A stretch of 64,000 bases of DNA from a virus. How positions within the stretch are numbered: position 1 is the first letter of the stretch; every line of letters starts with the position of its first letter. Positions 23,280 to 31,782 of the stretch are shown piece by piece. The stretch lies in IMG/VR virus record IMGVR_UViG_3300023443_000190, positions 1-64,000 of that record; one strand, 5' to 3'. Position numbers and translations under genes: made by a program. The notes under the pieces were generated by a model. It did no database searches and was not told the origin of the DNA. It was given only the letters and a program-made list of their open reading frames with translations.

Positions 23280-24136
23280 TCCGATTTCTCCGTTCTATTC
23301 AACCTTTTCAACAGTTTCTTTAGTTCCGGCTCAACTTCGGATACAACAACGCCACTCCCGTCGATGACGCTGTTCCCATTGTGGTCATCAATGATTCCGC
23401 AAACCTTATAGACGATGTTTTGGTATTTGATGCGGATTTGCTTTTCGCATTGTGCTTCGGTTTGTTTGACTTCCTGCTCGGCTGTTTCGGCTTTGTATTC
23501 GTCAAAGTATTTTTCCAACACGGACAATTGATAGGTGTGTATTCCAATAAATGCGTCACGGCGACGCCACCACTTCAAAAATCCCTCCACATCACCCTTC
23601 AATCCAAACCGCATCGACACCATTGCTTTTGACTTGATGTGCTGGATATACCATTCTCCCACCGCTGGACTGAATCCGTAACCTCGCTCCCAGTTCGCAC
23701 ATCTGACAAACTGATACTCGCTCTCCCCCTCGCCAGAATCTTCCGACTGTTGCTCTTGCTTCAGATGGTCTTCCCTGCGACATCTTTGGCAATAACCAAA
23801 TTTAATAGATTCTTCGTTGTACAGGGGCGAGTCACAATTTTTGCAGCTTGTATACTCCTCTTCCGCAGACTTTCGCTGCTTGAGGAATGCGGCAAACAGT
23901 TCTTTAATCTGATTGGGCGACGTCCATGTAAGGATAATGCCTTCGTGCTCTCCATCGAGCCACTGACAAAACGCCATCCCCATCTCCACCGACTCACATT
24001 CTTCTGGAAGCGTCAAGCCGATGGAGATGTTGTTTTCGGTGATGGCGTAGAGCAATTTGGGGTCGTCGTAACCATCTGTATCGATGTATTCAGCAACGTC
24101 GCATTTCATGGTTTGCTCACTTTCATGTCTGGTCAT
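23276..24136 (-). CDS. Hypothetical protein with zinc ribbon
   Basis: This 286-residue acidic protein has CKNC near residue 97 and CQRC near residue 115, making a four-cysteine ribbon, and a long glutamate-rich C-terminal helix. It is coupled to its neighbours on both sides (TAATG and ATGA). No enzyme motif is visible. Confidence 0.55.
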   Translation of the reverse strand: MTRHESEQTMKCDVAEYIDTDGYDDPKLLYAITENNISIGLTLPEECESVEMGMAFCQWLDGEHEGIILTWTSPNQIKELFAAFLKQRKSAEEEYTSCKNCDSPLYNEESIKFGYCQRCRREDHLKQEQQSEDSGEGESEYQFVRCANWERGYGFSPAVGEWYIQHIKSKAMVSMRFGLKGDVEGFLKWWRRRDAFIGIHTYQLSVLEKYFDEYKAETAEQEVKQTEAQCEKQIRIKYQNIVYKVCGIIDDHNGNSVIDGSGVVVSEVEPELKKLLKRLNRTEKSE

Positions 24137-24486
24137 TAAAATATCGGCCTTTCCCCACTGGCAGCAAAATGTAGTAGATTTACCAATGATCTTGCATCCC
24201 GTAAATCAACAGTCAGCAACCAAGACTCCCCATCCTTGCGATGAACAACAAATGGAACCTTTCCTTCCGCTTCCCGTCTAGCTTGTTCGACGACTTTGTG
24301 TAGATTCATTGCCTTTCTTCTTTTTACTTCGGGACACAGCTCGGGCCACTGATCGTCAATTAAGTCGGCTGATTCTTTTGTGCCTTTGAATTGTTGGGAT
24401 CGCCGGAAGTTTATGCCGAATGTCTCGTTTAACACTTTGCACGCTTCCAGTTCACCTCGTTTTCCTTTTTGTTTGGAATTAACCAA
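24136..24486 (-). CDS. Hjc-like PD-(D/E)XK nuclease
   Basis: This 116-residue protein has the layout of archaeal-type Holliday junction resolvases: KGKRGELEACKVL at the N-terminus, a SADLIDD turn and CPEVKRRKAMNL (E-V-K) strand and helix. A TTG start preceded by GGAGATGG is likely. It lies beside an HNH nuclease and SSB, which fits a role in resolving recombination intermediates. Confidence 0.7.
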   Translation of the reverse strand: MVNSKQKGKRGELEACKVLNETFGINFRRSQQFKGTKESADLIDDQWPELCPEVKRRKAMNLHKVVEQARREAEGKVPFVVHRKDGESWLLTVDLRDARSLVNLLHFAASGERPIF

Positions 24487-24835
24487 TTTGTTCCATCTCC
24501 TTGTCGATTTCCTCTTGTGTGACTCGATCAGGCGCTTTTAAGTCTGGATCTCTTAAACGCAACCATTCTTCCAAGTCGTAGTGTTCGGGATCATGTTTTT
24601 GTTTGTAGGCCAGTTGTTTGGCGTGAGGCATTGTGTCTAGTTTTGTGGCATGGCACTGATCGCAGGCACAAAAATAATTGCATTTATTATCATGTGTCTT
24701 AGGCGCATGAGACCGACGCTCTATGTGGTGAACCTCTACCCGAACAATGCCCCCAACAACAGAATTGGTTCCACAAATCCAACAGAAATTATCTGCATGA
24801 TCTATCAACCACGCTTGAACAATTTTATTTCTCAT
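24479..24835 (-). CDS. HNH endonuclease
   Basis: This 118-residue protein shows CWICG, VEVHHIERRSH and a later CDQCHATK, the arrangement of zinc-stabilised HNH nucleases. The C-terminal third is acidic. It is coupled to SSB upstream by TAATG. It may act in packaging or recombination, or be a homing enzyme. Confidence 0.75.
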   Translation of the reverse strand: MRNKIVQAWLIDHADNFCWICGTNSVVGGIVRVEVHHIERRSHAPKTHDNKCNYFCACDQCHATKLDTMPHAKQLAYKQKHDPEHYDLEEWLRLRDPDLKAPDRVTQEEIDKEMEQIG

Positions 24836-25224
24836 TAGAAAGGCACCTCTTCGTCTGGACTCGCTGGCGCAGTATTCGGAAGTGATTGTTGAGTTTGTGG
24901 GGCTGACTTTCTATCCGAACTGTTAATGAATCCAAAGTCTGTCACCTTCAATTCGTTTTTGTATCGCTTCTCTCCAGTCGATGCAGAATCCCAGCTTTGT
25001 GTGCTAAGTTCACCAGCGACGTGGATGTAGTCGCCCTTTTTGACATACTCAATCAGAGTTTGACACTTCCTGCCGAACATTGTGCAATCAAGCCACAACG
25101 ACCGTTCGTATTTTCCTTTGCCAGATTTCTCGGCTAGAGAAAACTTTACCATCTCCGTTCCGCTTTGTAGCGTCGTCAACTGAGGATCGTTTGTCAGTTT
25201 CATTACGGAATTAAAGTTAATCAT
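24835..25224 (-). CDS. ssb: Single-stranded DNA-binding protein
   Basis: This 129-residue protein has the OB-fold layout of bacterial SSB: a LTNDPQLTTLQSG strand, W-D-TMFGRK, and YVKKGDYIHVAGELS. It ends with a disordered linker and an acidic tip (DEEVPF) that recruits partner proteins. ATG 25224 follows GGAGAAACCA. It fits the replication and recombination block. Confidence 0.85.
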   Translation of the reverse strand: MINFNSVMKLTNDPQLTTLQSGTEMVKFSLAEKSGKGKYERSLWLDCTMFGRKCQTLIEYVKKGDYIHVAGELSTQSWDSASTGEKRYKNELKVTDFGFINSSDRKSAPQTQQSLPNTAPASPDEEVPF

Positions 25225-25423
25225 TGGTTTCTCCAAACAACGCAGTCACCGATCTGTGGTCAATGCAATACTCATCGTGGATACCTGCAATCTCATCCTC
25301 ACCGTATGCAAGTGCATAACCTTGGTTTTCGCGTTCACGGTTGGCCGCCTTTGCGGATTCGAGGTGAATCAGCGCGTCAACTGCTTGTGAAAAAACGTAT
25401 GCGGCCTTTTGTTCTGGTGTCAT
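25217..25423 (-). CDS. Small hypothetical protein
   Basis: This 68-residue protein is helical at first (AAYVFSQAVDALIHLESA) and acidic later. It starts by ATGA overlap with the gene upstream and overlaps the SSB start by eight bases. No family is assigned. Confidence 0.55.
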   Translation of the reverse strand: MTPEQKAAYVFSQAVDALIHLESAKAANRERENQGYALAYGEDEIAGIHDEYCIDHRSVTALFGETND

Positions 25424-25824
25424 ACTTTTGACTCCTCGTTTGGTTCGATTCCCAATTTCTTCAACACTTCATTAGACAGCATTGGCTTGATCTTGTCAAT
25501 AGTAGTTTGATCGGTGAAGTTAAATTTCAGGCCGAAATCTTTCTGCAACAGTTCCCGAAGTTTTTTCGTCGCAAGCCTCATCTTCATGGTTTTCTCGATT
25601 GCCTCGACCGGTGTTTGGACAGGCTTGTCACCTAGCGGTTTATTTGTGTCCCATATTACACCGAGTCCTTCCAGAAATGATTGCAGTCGCAAGGTGTTTT
25701 TTTCGTCCATTGCAGCCCGAACTGCATTTTTTACATCGCCGTCGCCCAATTCCTCCCAGTCGAACTTTTCTTTCTTTGCCAGATAAATTCCAAGTCTAAT
25801 GAGATCGATTCCAGCCTCAGTCAT
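25420..25824 (-). CDS. Hypothetical helicase-linked protein
   Basis: This 134-residue helical, charged protein has an ATG that overlaps the helicase stop (ATGA), which sets the start at 25824 rather than 25866. It sits between helicase and SSB, so a replication accessory role is reasonable. No motif is recognised. Confidence 0.55.
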   Translation of the reverse strand: MTEAGIDLIRLGIYLAKKEKFDWEELGDGDVKNAVRAAMDEKNTLRLQSFLEGLGVIWDTNKPLGDKPVQTPVEAIEKTMKMRLATKKLRELLQKDFGLKFNFTDQTTIDKIKPMLSNEVLKKLGIEPNEESKV

Positions 25825-27395
25825 AACAAATCCTTTCTCGGTACAGAGGTAACGTAGCTTTTCCAATCGTCTGAATTCTTTGGCATTAACGGCAAGTCTC
25901 TAGGCGGCTTGTAGTGATAGGTGTATTGAAATAGACCGTATGCTTGGCTGAATGTTTTTAGTTTTCCCTTCTTGGAAGCGTTTAACATTCGATAATAAAT
26001 GCTTTGCCATTGTTTTTCTGTTTCGGTTTTTTTCACCACTTCCTGCTTTTTATTGGCCTTGCCTGTCACTTCTTTCAACGTCCCGTTCAATTGCACAATT
26101 CGACGGCTGGATTGTTCGTGCTTGAATCCACATTCCCTACAAGCTGCACCAGATATCCGCAAGGCAAAACATTTCGGGCAACAGATCGGTTCCGGTTCCT
26201 TATTGTCGGCGTATTTCTCTTGCAGTTCTTTAGAGACTTTGTATTCGTCGGCATCGAATAGTTCATGCCAGTCGTGATCCGCGTTAGGGCTGAGATGTCT
26301 CCACCAATTGCCTGCGTGATCTGTTATCAAGACATGGTCGTAGCCAGGATAATTCCTCAGCACTCGTCCAGCCGCCTGAATGTACGACTTAAAACTCGCC
26401 ACAGGCGTTGCAAAGATCGCCTGATAGAAGATTGGAAGATCGATCCCTTCTCGCAATACAAATCGATTACTGACAAATTCAATCTTACCCCGCTCGATCA
26501 TATCGACGAGCATGAGCCAATTATCTTTATTGGAAGGTATCTCCTTTCCTTGAATCCAGATATTCTTAGCGTCTACATGAGCTGAAATTACACCTTGTTC
26601 GTGAAATTCTTTTGCCAACCCCAAGCTGTCTTGAACGGATGGTGCAAACCCAATTGTCGGTAGACGATCTTTATTCATCCTCTTCCAGTGTTCGACGATC
26701 TTACCAATAACGCGCTGAAGCCATATTTTTCTATATCTCCCATTGATAAGAAATTCTTGGTTGCTTGATCTTTTTACAAACCTTGCATCCAATTCATCAG
26801 GTGCAAAGTATTTTGCTCGCAGCAAAGCGCCACATTCTCGTAATTCAGAATTTTTACCAGCCACTATTAAGTGCGAATTTTCTCGTTTCATCCCAACTGG
26901 CGTTGCAGTCACCAAGATAACAGTTGTTCCAAGTTCTATGTGTTCATCGATAATTCCAAGCATTGTTGGACTTCTCATCATGTGAGCCTCATCGACGAAC
27001 ACAACATCGGCTTTCACTAACGGGAATGTTCGTTTTGCATATTCTCCACCAACTGTATGTTTGAGCCGCCTTTTGATGACTCTGAGCCGTTCTGTCTGAA
27101 AACTACAAATCTGAACGTCGGCATTATCATCTTTCTGATTAGCAAATCCAGAAGCCCTGACTCCAACAGTTAACCCAGCATTCACAAAACGCGGCAAAGC
27201 CTGTTGAGTGAGTTTGATCCGATGCGTATACAAAGCAACTTTTTTACCTTGCGACGAGAATACTTTCGACATCTCAACCATCATTAAGGTTTTGCCTGCG
27301 CCTGTTGGTGAGGTTAGGACGATCTCTTTATGACCGGATTCAATGGCGGCAAATACGTCGGCAATTCCTTTTGTCTGGTGAGGCCAGAGTTGCAT
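25821..27395 (-). CDS. SF2 DEAH helicase
   Basis: This 524-residue protein has Walker A SPTGAGKT near residues 29-36, DEAH at 135-138, a TATP motif near 163 and an arginine-finger region QAAGRVLR near 340. A small zinc ribbon (CPKC and CREC at about 406-422) and a basic C-terminal part follow. It is a DNA translocase or helicase of the type in phage replication modules. GGGGGAATGG precedes the ATG. Confidence 0.85.
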   Translation of the reverse strand: MQLWPHQTKGIADVFAAIESGHKEIVLTSPTGAGKTLMMVEMSKVFSSQGKKVALYTHRIKLTQQALPRFVNAGLTVGVRASGFANQKDDNADVQICSFQTERLRVIKRRLKHTVGGEYAKRTFPLVKADVVFVDEAHMMRSPTMLGIIDEHIELGTTVILVTATPVGMKRENSHLIVAGKNSELRECGALLRAKYFAPDELDARFVKRSSNQEFLINGRYRKIWLQRVIGKIVEHWKRMNKDRLPTIGFAPSVQDSLGLAKEFHEQGVISAHVDAKNIWIQGKEIPSNKDNWLMLVDMIERGKIEFVSNRFVLREGIDLPIFYQAIFATPVASFKSYIQAAGRVLRNYPGYDHVLITDHAGNWWRHLSPNADHDWHELFDADEYKVSKELQEKYADNKEPEPICCPKCFALRISGAACRECGFKHEQSSRRIVQLNGTLKEVTGKANKKQEVVKKTETEKQWQSIYYRMLNASKKGKLKTFSQAYGLFQYTYHYKPPRDLPLMPKNSDDWKSYVTSVPRKDLL

Positions 27396-27405
27396 CCATT
27401 CCCCC

Positions 27406-27735
27406 TCATTTAACTTCTCTCAGAATCGCAAACCCTCTTTTCCAAGGGCCGGTTGCCATTATGTCGGAACCCTTCAGCGAAGGATCTAGGAGCCTTTTGT
27501 ACGCGCGGGCACCGGTTATCGTGGACGCAAAGCGATATATTTTTTCTCCAATTCTGTATCTCTTCGGTCTCCTGCTTTCGACCGATACTGCCGGCAAGGT
27601 TTCTTCGGCATAATCACCCTTGTCTTCGTCTGTGATCCATGGGAACAATTTGCCATGGCCATCGGGACAACCAGAGTAACTTTGTAAGTTCTCAAAATGC
27701 TTTCCGCATTCGCCGCACTTAAACTTTCGATCCAT
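27406..27735 (-). CDS. Small zinc-finger protein
   Basis: This 109-residue basic protein starts with CGECGKHF, then CPDGHG (a Cys-His site), followed by an arginine-rich C-terminal half. AAGGGGAAAACG precedes the ATG. It may bind nucleic acid. It lies ten bases upstream of the helicase. Confidence 0.6.
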   Translation of the reverse strand: MDRKFKCGECGKHFENLQSYSGCPDGHGKLFPWITDEDKGDYAEETLPAVSVESRRPKRYRIGEKIYRFASTITGARAYKRLLDPSLKGSDIMATGPWKRGFAILREVK

Positions 27736-27768
27736 CGTTTTCCCCTTTGTGATAAAGATCCATTTCCC

Positions 27769-27939
27769 CTACTTATCAAGCCACCAAGCCTCGTCCTCGT
27801 CTCGTTCTAATTCTTCGTCTGCACAACGGCAGGGATCGAAGCCGCAATAGTCGCAAAGCTCGCATTGGCAAGAAAAGTAGACCTCGAAACCACATTCTGG
27901 ACAGATATTTGTACCCGATAATGGTTCGTCTTTTTCCAT
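27769..27939 (-). CDS. Small cysteine-rich protein
   Basis: This 56-residue protein has CPECG, then CQCELCDYCG and CRC, eight cysteines in about 30 residues, then an acidic tail. Two zinc sites are likely. GGAGGAAAGGAATCCA precedes the ATG. It is too short for most gene-length cut-offs. Function unknown. Confidence 0.6.
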   Translation of the reverse strand: MEKDEPLSGTNICPECGFEVYFSCQCELCDYCGFDPCRCADEELERDEDEAWWLDK

Positions 27940-27960
27940 TGGATTCCTTTCCTCCAGTCT

Positions 27961-28206
27961 TTAGCTGTCGGCTGGGTTATTTGAATCGGTTTCGGCGATA
28001 ATTTCTGATTTGATCCCCCTGATTTGATTAGCAATAACTTCTTTGTAAGTTGCAGACAACTCAAACGCCTTTGTCAATTGAAACCTACTCCCCATAATCT
28101 CTTCCAAACCCTTCGATGCTTTTCTATCGCTTTCTGCCTGTTGATCCAGCCAGTCGGCGAATCTTTCTCTCTCGGCTTGGGTTAATTCAATCTTTTCGTC
28201 TGGCAT
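27961..28206 (-). CDS. Coiled-coil protein
   Basis: This 81-residue acidic, glutamate-rich protein consists mainly of helices (ERERFADWLDQQAESDRKAS). GGAGAAAGAAATAA precedes the ATG. No family is assigned. Confidence 0.6.
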   Translation of the reverse strand: MPDEKIELTQAERERFADWLDQQAESDRKASKGLEEIMGSRFQLTKAFELSATYKEVIANQIRGIKSEIIAETDSNNPADS

Positions 28207-28285
28207 TTATTTCTTTCTCCACACATTCAGGACAAATAACAATCAAGTCGTTAATGTCAGTGCACCAATTCTCGTCCTCGAACAC
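28187..28285 (-). CDS. Possible tiny CxxC protein
   Basis: A 32-residue frame from GTG 28285 follows AGAGGAGA and contains CPEC near its end. It overlaps the next gene by 20 bases. The ribosome site and zinc pair support it, but the length makes chance possible. Confidence 0.35.
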   Translation of the reverse strand: MFEDENWCTDINDLIVICPECVEKEINARRKD

Positions 28286-28291
28286 TCTCCT

Positions 28292-28453
28292 CTAGCATTG
28301 TTCACAATGACCTTGGATTTCTCGCCCTGCTATCGAAGAGACAACAGCTTCGTCACCGTGCAGAGCTTTGAAACTCTTAATGCTACTTTCCACGTCATCC
28401 GTGTTGAACTCCTCAGACAGAAGTTTCTCAGGGATGTATCCTTCAATCAACAT
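28292..28453 (-). CDS. Small hypothetical protein
   Basis: This 53-residue acidic protein starts MLIEGYIPEKLLSEEF and ends in GHCEQC. AGAAAGG lies upstream of the ATG at 28453. Longer versions run into the gene-free hairpin region and lack a ribosome site. No family is assigned. Confidence 0.45.
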   Translation of the reverse strand: MLIEGYIPEKLLSEEFNTDDVESSIKSFKALHGDEAVVSSIAGREIQGHCEQC

Positions 28454-28980
28454 AGGAAGCCTTTCTAAGAGAGTTGGTAGAGAGTACGACAATCCAATAT
28501 GTCGGAGCGCAACGACCCCGAAAAATCGGGGCCAAATACGACAATCCAATAGAGGTCATCGCTTAAACGCCTTCCATTGACTTTGATTACGGAGCTAGGA
28601 AGGTTCCACCCTCGCTCCGCTCCAAGACCTGAACTGTTCGTCGGCACCTTGAACAAGCCGCCGAAACAATGAATGCGAGGCTGGAGAATAAATGTGAACC
28701 CATAAGCGAAGAGGTGTATCACGATAACTTCGATATGGAGACGCCAGCCCAGCATCCATGATTCCGACTGGAGAAATAACGCTGAGGCTATCGGATCAGC
28801 GTCCGGCACTTGTGTCTCAAGCCTGAGGCAGGACGAATGGCCAAGTGCAGCCAATAGACGTAAAAAAACCCCAAGACCGAGTACAAGAGCTTTCGCTCAA
28901 GGTCATGCAATACTCGGTCTTAGAGTTTCTTGTATGTGCTTTTCGGAGCATGACTTCCGACGTCGTGGTGTCTGATGAAT
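28454..28980. ncRNA. Gene-free structured region, candidate RNA
   Basis: No convincing gene is seen here. There are many perfect or near-perfect hairpins: GACCCCGA/TCGGGGCC near 28508-28527, ACGCTGA/TCAGCGT near 28769-28793, a nested CGGC/CTTG stem near 28640-28663, GCACTTG/CAAGTGC near 28807-28850, and the long inverted repeat at 28873-28921. The 15-base direct repeat TACGACAATCCAATA flanks the first hairpin. It reads as a candidate structured RNA; strand and boundaries are unresolved. Confidence 0.45.
28862..28921 (-). terminator. Rho-independent terminator
   Basis: An 11-bp perfect inverted repeat (AAGACCGAGTA at 28873-28883 and TACTCGGTCTT at 28911-28921) is followed on the minus strand by GGGGTTTTTTT. 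It lies about 60 bases after the small lipoprotein gene and would end the transcript begun at 33.45 kb. Confidence 0.65.
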
Positions 28981-29256
28981 TTAATATATCAGGCTGGAGA
29001 CTGGATTGCAAGAGACACTTTCCAGAATCATGTCAAGAATGACTTTTATCTGTCTTATCAACTCTGCCACGTCCTTTACGAGACTGGTGATGTTGTTGGT
29101 ATTTATTCCTGTAATTTCGGCGTTTACAGTGGCAATCTTTTCGAGTTGCTTCACCATGTTTTGAAGTTGCTCGATCTTTCGATAATTGGATGTTTTGGGT
29201 AGATTTTCACCACATCCGACGATCAGGATTATTGAGATTAAGGCTATCATTTTCAT
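28981..29256 (-). CDS. Small lipoprotein with coiled coil
   Basis: This 91-residue protein has a lipobox signal (IILIVGCGE, Cys at 15) and then a coiled coil (IEQLQNMVKQLEKI). The VGCGE junction is the same as in the lipoprotein at 21446. It is probably a phage envelope lipoprotein, possibly for superinfection exclusion, which is speculative. Confidence 0.6.
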   Translation of the reverse strand: MKMIALISIILIVGCGENLPKTSNYRKIEQLQNMVKQLEKIATVNAEITGINTNNITSLVKDVAELIRQIKVILDMILESVSCNPVSSLIY

Positions 29257-29486
29257 TTTTCACCAGTGATTGCAAGAGGTCGTGTTGATTCTTTCGACAA
29301 GAAATCAATACAGCCGCAACAAATTCTCATGTATCGGCTTGGGCTTGATTCAGGTTCGAGTCTTTCATGTTCGGCATTTTTTGGATAAAACAATTCAATC
29401 GATGGAGCTGCTCTTTCGCCGCAGATATGACACCAGTCAACTCTGTTAAGCAGACAATATAGAGAATTTCCGACGCGGCTAAACAT
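29253..29486 (-). CDS. Small zinc-type protein
   Basis: This 77-residue protein has CHICGE near residue 19 and CCGC near residue 55, a likely four-cysteine zinc site, with a basic surrounding. AAAAGGGGAAAATA precedes the ATG, which overlaps the upstream stop. Function is unknown. Confidence 0.6.
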   Translation of the reverse strand: MFSRVGNSLYCLLNRVDWCHICGERAAPSIELFYPKNAEHERLEPESSPSRYMRICCGCIDFLSKESTRPLAITGEK

Positions 29487-29832
29487 TATTTTCCCCTTTT
29501 ATTTTTTCCCAGAATTCCACCTCAACGTAAGAATAATTCTCAGGGATCAAAGATTTTTGGTGCATAGAAACAGTTTTAACAGTAAATCCAGACAAGCCTT
29601 TTTCCAGAAGAAAGGCACAAAGTTCTTTCCGTGTTGTGTCCAAATCACTTTGATTTTCTATCTGGATGGTTGGCAGATTGAAGCAATGGCCTTCACCTCC
29701 TTCGCATGATCCCATTGTACGAAAGCCGTCATCCATTATTAAGCGGACTAAATCTCTAATGCCTTCGTCAATATCACTCCAAAAATCTTCTTCGCTTACT
29801 TCAACTTGGTTCATTTTAGCGTATTTTATCAT
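29479..29832 (-). CDS. Conserved phage protein (MGSCEGGEGH type)
   Basis: This 117-residue protein carries GFRTMGSCEGGEGH near residue 35 and FTVKTVSMHQ later, the signature of a common small phage protein family of unknown function. Its Cys and His positions look conserved. AGGGGAAA precedes the ATG closely; an ATG six codons later is possible. Confidence 0.65.
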   Translation of the reverse strand: MIKYAKMNQVEVSEEDFWSDIDEGIRDLVRLIMDDGFRTMGSCEGGEGHCFNLPTIQIENQSDLDTTRKELCAFLLEKGLSGFTVKTVSMHQKSLIPENYSYVEVEFWEKIKGENNV

Positions 29833-30149
29833 TTTCCCCTCTTCCGAAACTTAATCCCGTTAAACGCAGCGTCTTTTGCGACTGCCCCGACTCTTTCTCG
29901 ATGTACGCCAATCTTCTCGCTGATTCCGACATGCGACAATCTGGTGTTCTGAAGCAAGGCGATGATTCGATAGGCGTTTTGACCCAGCCCTTTGAATTGC
30001 GATCTGCTCACACCATTTCTTCGCAGAACAGTATAAATACGCTGCTTGGTAACCTTAAGAGTAGTTGCACAGGTAGCGACAGACAGGTGTTGATGTGACT
30101 TCATGTATTCAACAATGTTTTTTTCTTCTGCGGGCTTGCTAATCTGCAT
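29829..30149 (-). CDS. HTH DNA-binding protein
   Basis: This 106-residue basic protein has two helix-turn-helix-like units (ATCATTLKVTKQRIYTVLRR and SHVGISEKIGVHRERVGAV). It is probably a transcription regulator or DNA-binding adaptor. GAGGAAAACG precedes the ATG. Confidence 0.6.
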   Translation of the reverse strand: MQISKPAEEKNIVEYMKSHQHLSVATCATTLKVTKQRIYTVLRRNGVSRSQFKGLGQNAYRIIALLQNTRLSHVGISEKIGVHRERVGAVAKDAAFNGIKFRKRGK

Positions 30150-30642
30150 CGTTTTCCTCTGGCTTGTAACTTATCATTCCCTCGCGAATCATTGTACCCA
30201 AATTCTGACAACACCACACACGACAACCCATTTTTGCAAAGAATGGAACAATGGAATCATAATGTCGCTCTGGAACACTAACGCGGATATTTCTATATCT
30301 GCCCGGATTAGCCTCAATTCTTTCACGCACAGCACAAAACAACGCCGACCCGACTCCTTTCCCCCTCCAGTCGGGATCGACGCATAGACGCAAAATATGA
30401 AGCTCTGAGTCAATTCGTCTGGTAAGACAAACTCCAACGCATTGACCGCGGTTGTGCAGAGTTGTGACGGATCGATCGCGTACAACGATTCCAGTCGTTT
30501 CCATCCCGCCCGCATTACACATTAAAGTTTCGTAAGTGGCTGGATACCAAGGGGTAAGGCTCGACAATTTCTCGATAGCGAGAATATTGGGAAAGTCCTG
30601 TCGGACGAGTGGGGTGGTTTTCCAGACTTTGGTTTTATTCAC
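30139..30642 (-). CDS. GNAT-family acetyltransferase
   Basis: This 167-residue protein has the GNAT core: LRLCVDPDWRGKGVGSALF (acetyl-CoA loop R-GKGVG), then a long helix and IRVSVPERHYDSIVPFFAKMG. GTG 30642 is favoured by GGGGGAAAC upstream and an eight-base overlap with the ParB-like gene. The substrate is unknown; in phages these enzymes may modify host proteins. Confidence 0.8.
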   Translation of the reverse strand: MNKTKVWKTTPLVRQDFPNILAIEKLSSLTPWYPATYETLMCNAGGMETTGIVVRDRSVTTLHNRGQCVGVCLTRRIDSELHILRLCVDPDWRGKGVGSALFCAVRERIEANPGRYRNIRVSVPERHYDSIVPFFAKMGCRVWCCQNLGTMIREGMISYKPEENDAD

Positions 30643-31555
30643 GTTTCCCCCTAATGTAAGCATTCCAATGATTGATCGCCCTGTGCAAGAAAGTCTGAGT
30701 ATCCATGTTTTGAGCAACACGGCCAACTCGCTGATCGAGCTGCAATAAGTAGCCCTTGGCCTGCTCCATGTGTTTCAACGCCAGCCTTTCAAGGTCGGCA
30801 ACGGAATGTCTTTCTTTTTTCTTCCGCTCTTTTCCAGCCTTAAACTCTTCAATCGCTACTTCTATGTCAGCAGATTCTGCAATTTTAGTCAACTCCTCTT
30901 TTGAGGCAATGGGCTTATTTTTGAGTTGGGTGGCGAATTCCGAGTCTGTTTCGGCTATTTTGTCGATTTGGCGGGTGCTTCGGGCATCCCGCTTGACCTT
31001 TGAAGGACTCACATTTTCGGATTTACCAATCTTTGTTGCAGTCTCGTTTTCGACCAAAGTGTCATTTTGACCTGTTGCTATAGGTTGTATGGGTTGACTA
31101 GGCGGACGATTGCCGCCGTGAGTCTTTTTTTGCATTTCATATCGTTTACCACGCAGATAGCTCCGCTGGGATGAATTCAGATTTCTACGTCCAAGTTGGT
31201 TCTCGATAATCCACAATTTCACAGCGTCTCGATCCCGCAAGCCGCGAACCATTTCCACTTCGGGAACCATTTTCTTTTTCAGGCCACGAACTCCAACGTC
31301 TTCACCGATCTTATGCCAAATCGCCATTCGGGTGTAACCGTCGATAATGTAGATGTGGTCGGGATCGTCGGGGTCTTGCCAGCATTTGATCGAGTCGAGG
31401 AATCCGTGCTTCTCAATGTTGGACTTGAGATCAGACTTGGACTTTCTGGCATCGATCTCGTAGTCGTCGGGGCAGGTTGCCTTCTCGTCGATGCAATGGA
31501 GAAGCAGATCGCGGAATTCATCCAGTCCTTGAATGTCATTGATTGTTATTGTCAC
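30635..31555 (-). CDS. ParB-like nuclease/regulator domain protein
   Basis: This 306-residue protein has a ParB N-terminal-like domain: SNIEKHGFLDSIKCW, then YIIDGYTRMAIWHKIG (the DG-TR-A-W motif). A helical DNA-binding part and a charged C-terminal coil follow. GTG 31555 is chosen since GGGGA is eight bases upstream and the start overlaps the preceding stop. It sits with recombination genes and may be a regulator or nuclease. Confidence 0.75.
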   Translation of the reverse strand: MTITINDIQGLDEFRDLLLHCIDEKATCPDDYEIDARKSKSDLKSNIEKHGFLDSIKCWQDPDDPDHIYIIDGYTRMAIWHKIGEDVGVRGLKKKMVPEVEMVRGLRDRDAVKLWIIENQLGRRNLNSSQRSYLRGKRYEMQKKTHGGNRPPSQPIQPIATGQNDTLVENETATKIGKSENVSPSKVKRDARSTRQIDKIAETDSEFATQLKNKPIASKEELTKIAESADIEVAIEEFKAGKERKKKERHSVADLERLALKHMEQAKGYLLQLDQRVGRVAQNMDTQTFLHRAINHWNAYIRGKRE

Positions 31556-31782
31556 TTTAGAATTCCCCACAGATCAAGGATTTCTTTTGCCCTGTCAGCC
31601 TCATGTCCCACAAGGCTTACCAGGTTTATACAGCCACTCTTTTTTTCCATGAATCGAATATCGATCGCCGGTTGAGTTTCCCCTAAATAGATGGCCTCCG
31701 TGACGCAAGAAACATTCAGATATTTTGTCCCTTTTTCACAGACGTTGTAACTTATGAATATGGGTTGTTCTGATTTTGTCAT
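31552..31782 (-). CDS. Small hypothetical protein
   Basis: This 76-residue mixed alpha/beta protein (CEKGTKYLNVSCVTEAIYLG) is coupled to both neighbours: an ATGA overlap with the annealing protein and a GTGA overlap with the ParB-like gene. A recombination accessory role is possible from context. No family is assigned. Confidence 0.55.
   Translation of the reverse strand: MTKSEQPIFISYNVCEKGTKYLNVSCVTEAIYLGETQPAIDIRFMEKKSGCINLVSLVGHEADRAKEILDLWGILK

Noticed and set aside
28465-28854. A 129-codon minus-strand frame
   Set aside because: Composition is not protein-like, there is no ribosome site, and the interval is dense with hairpins and an internal direct repeat.
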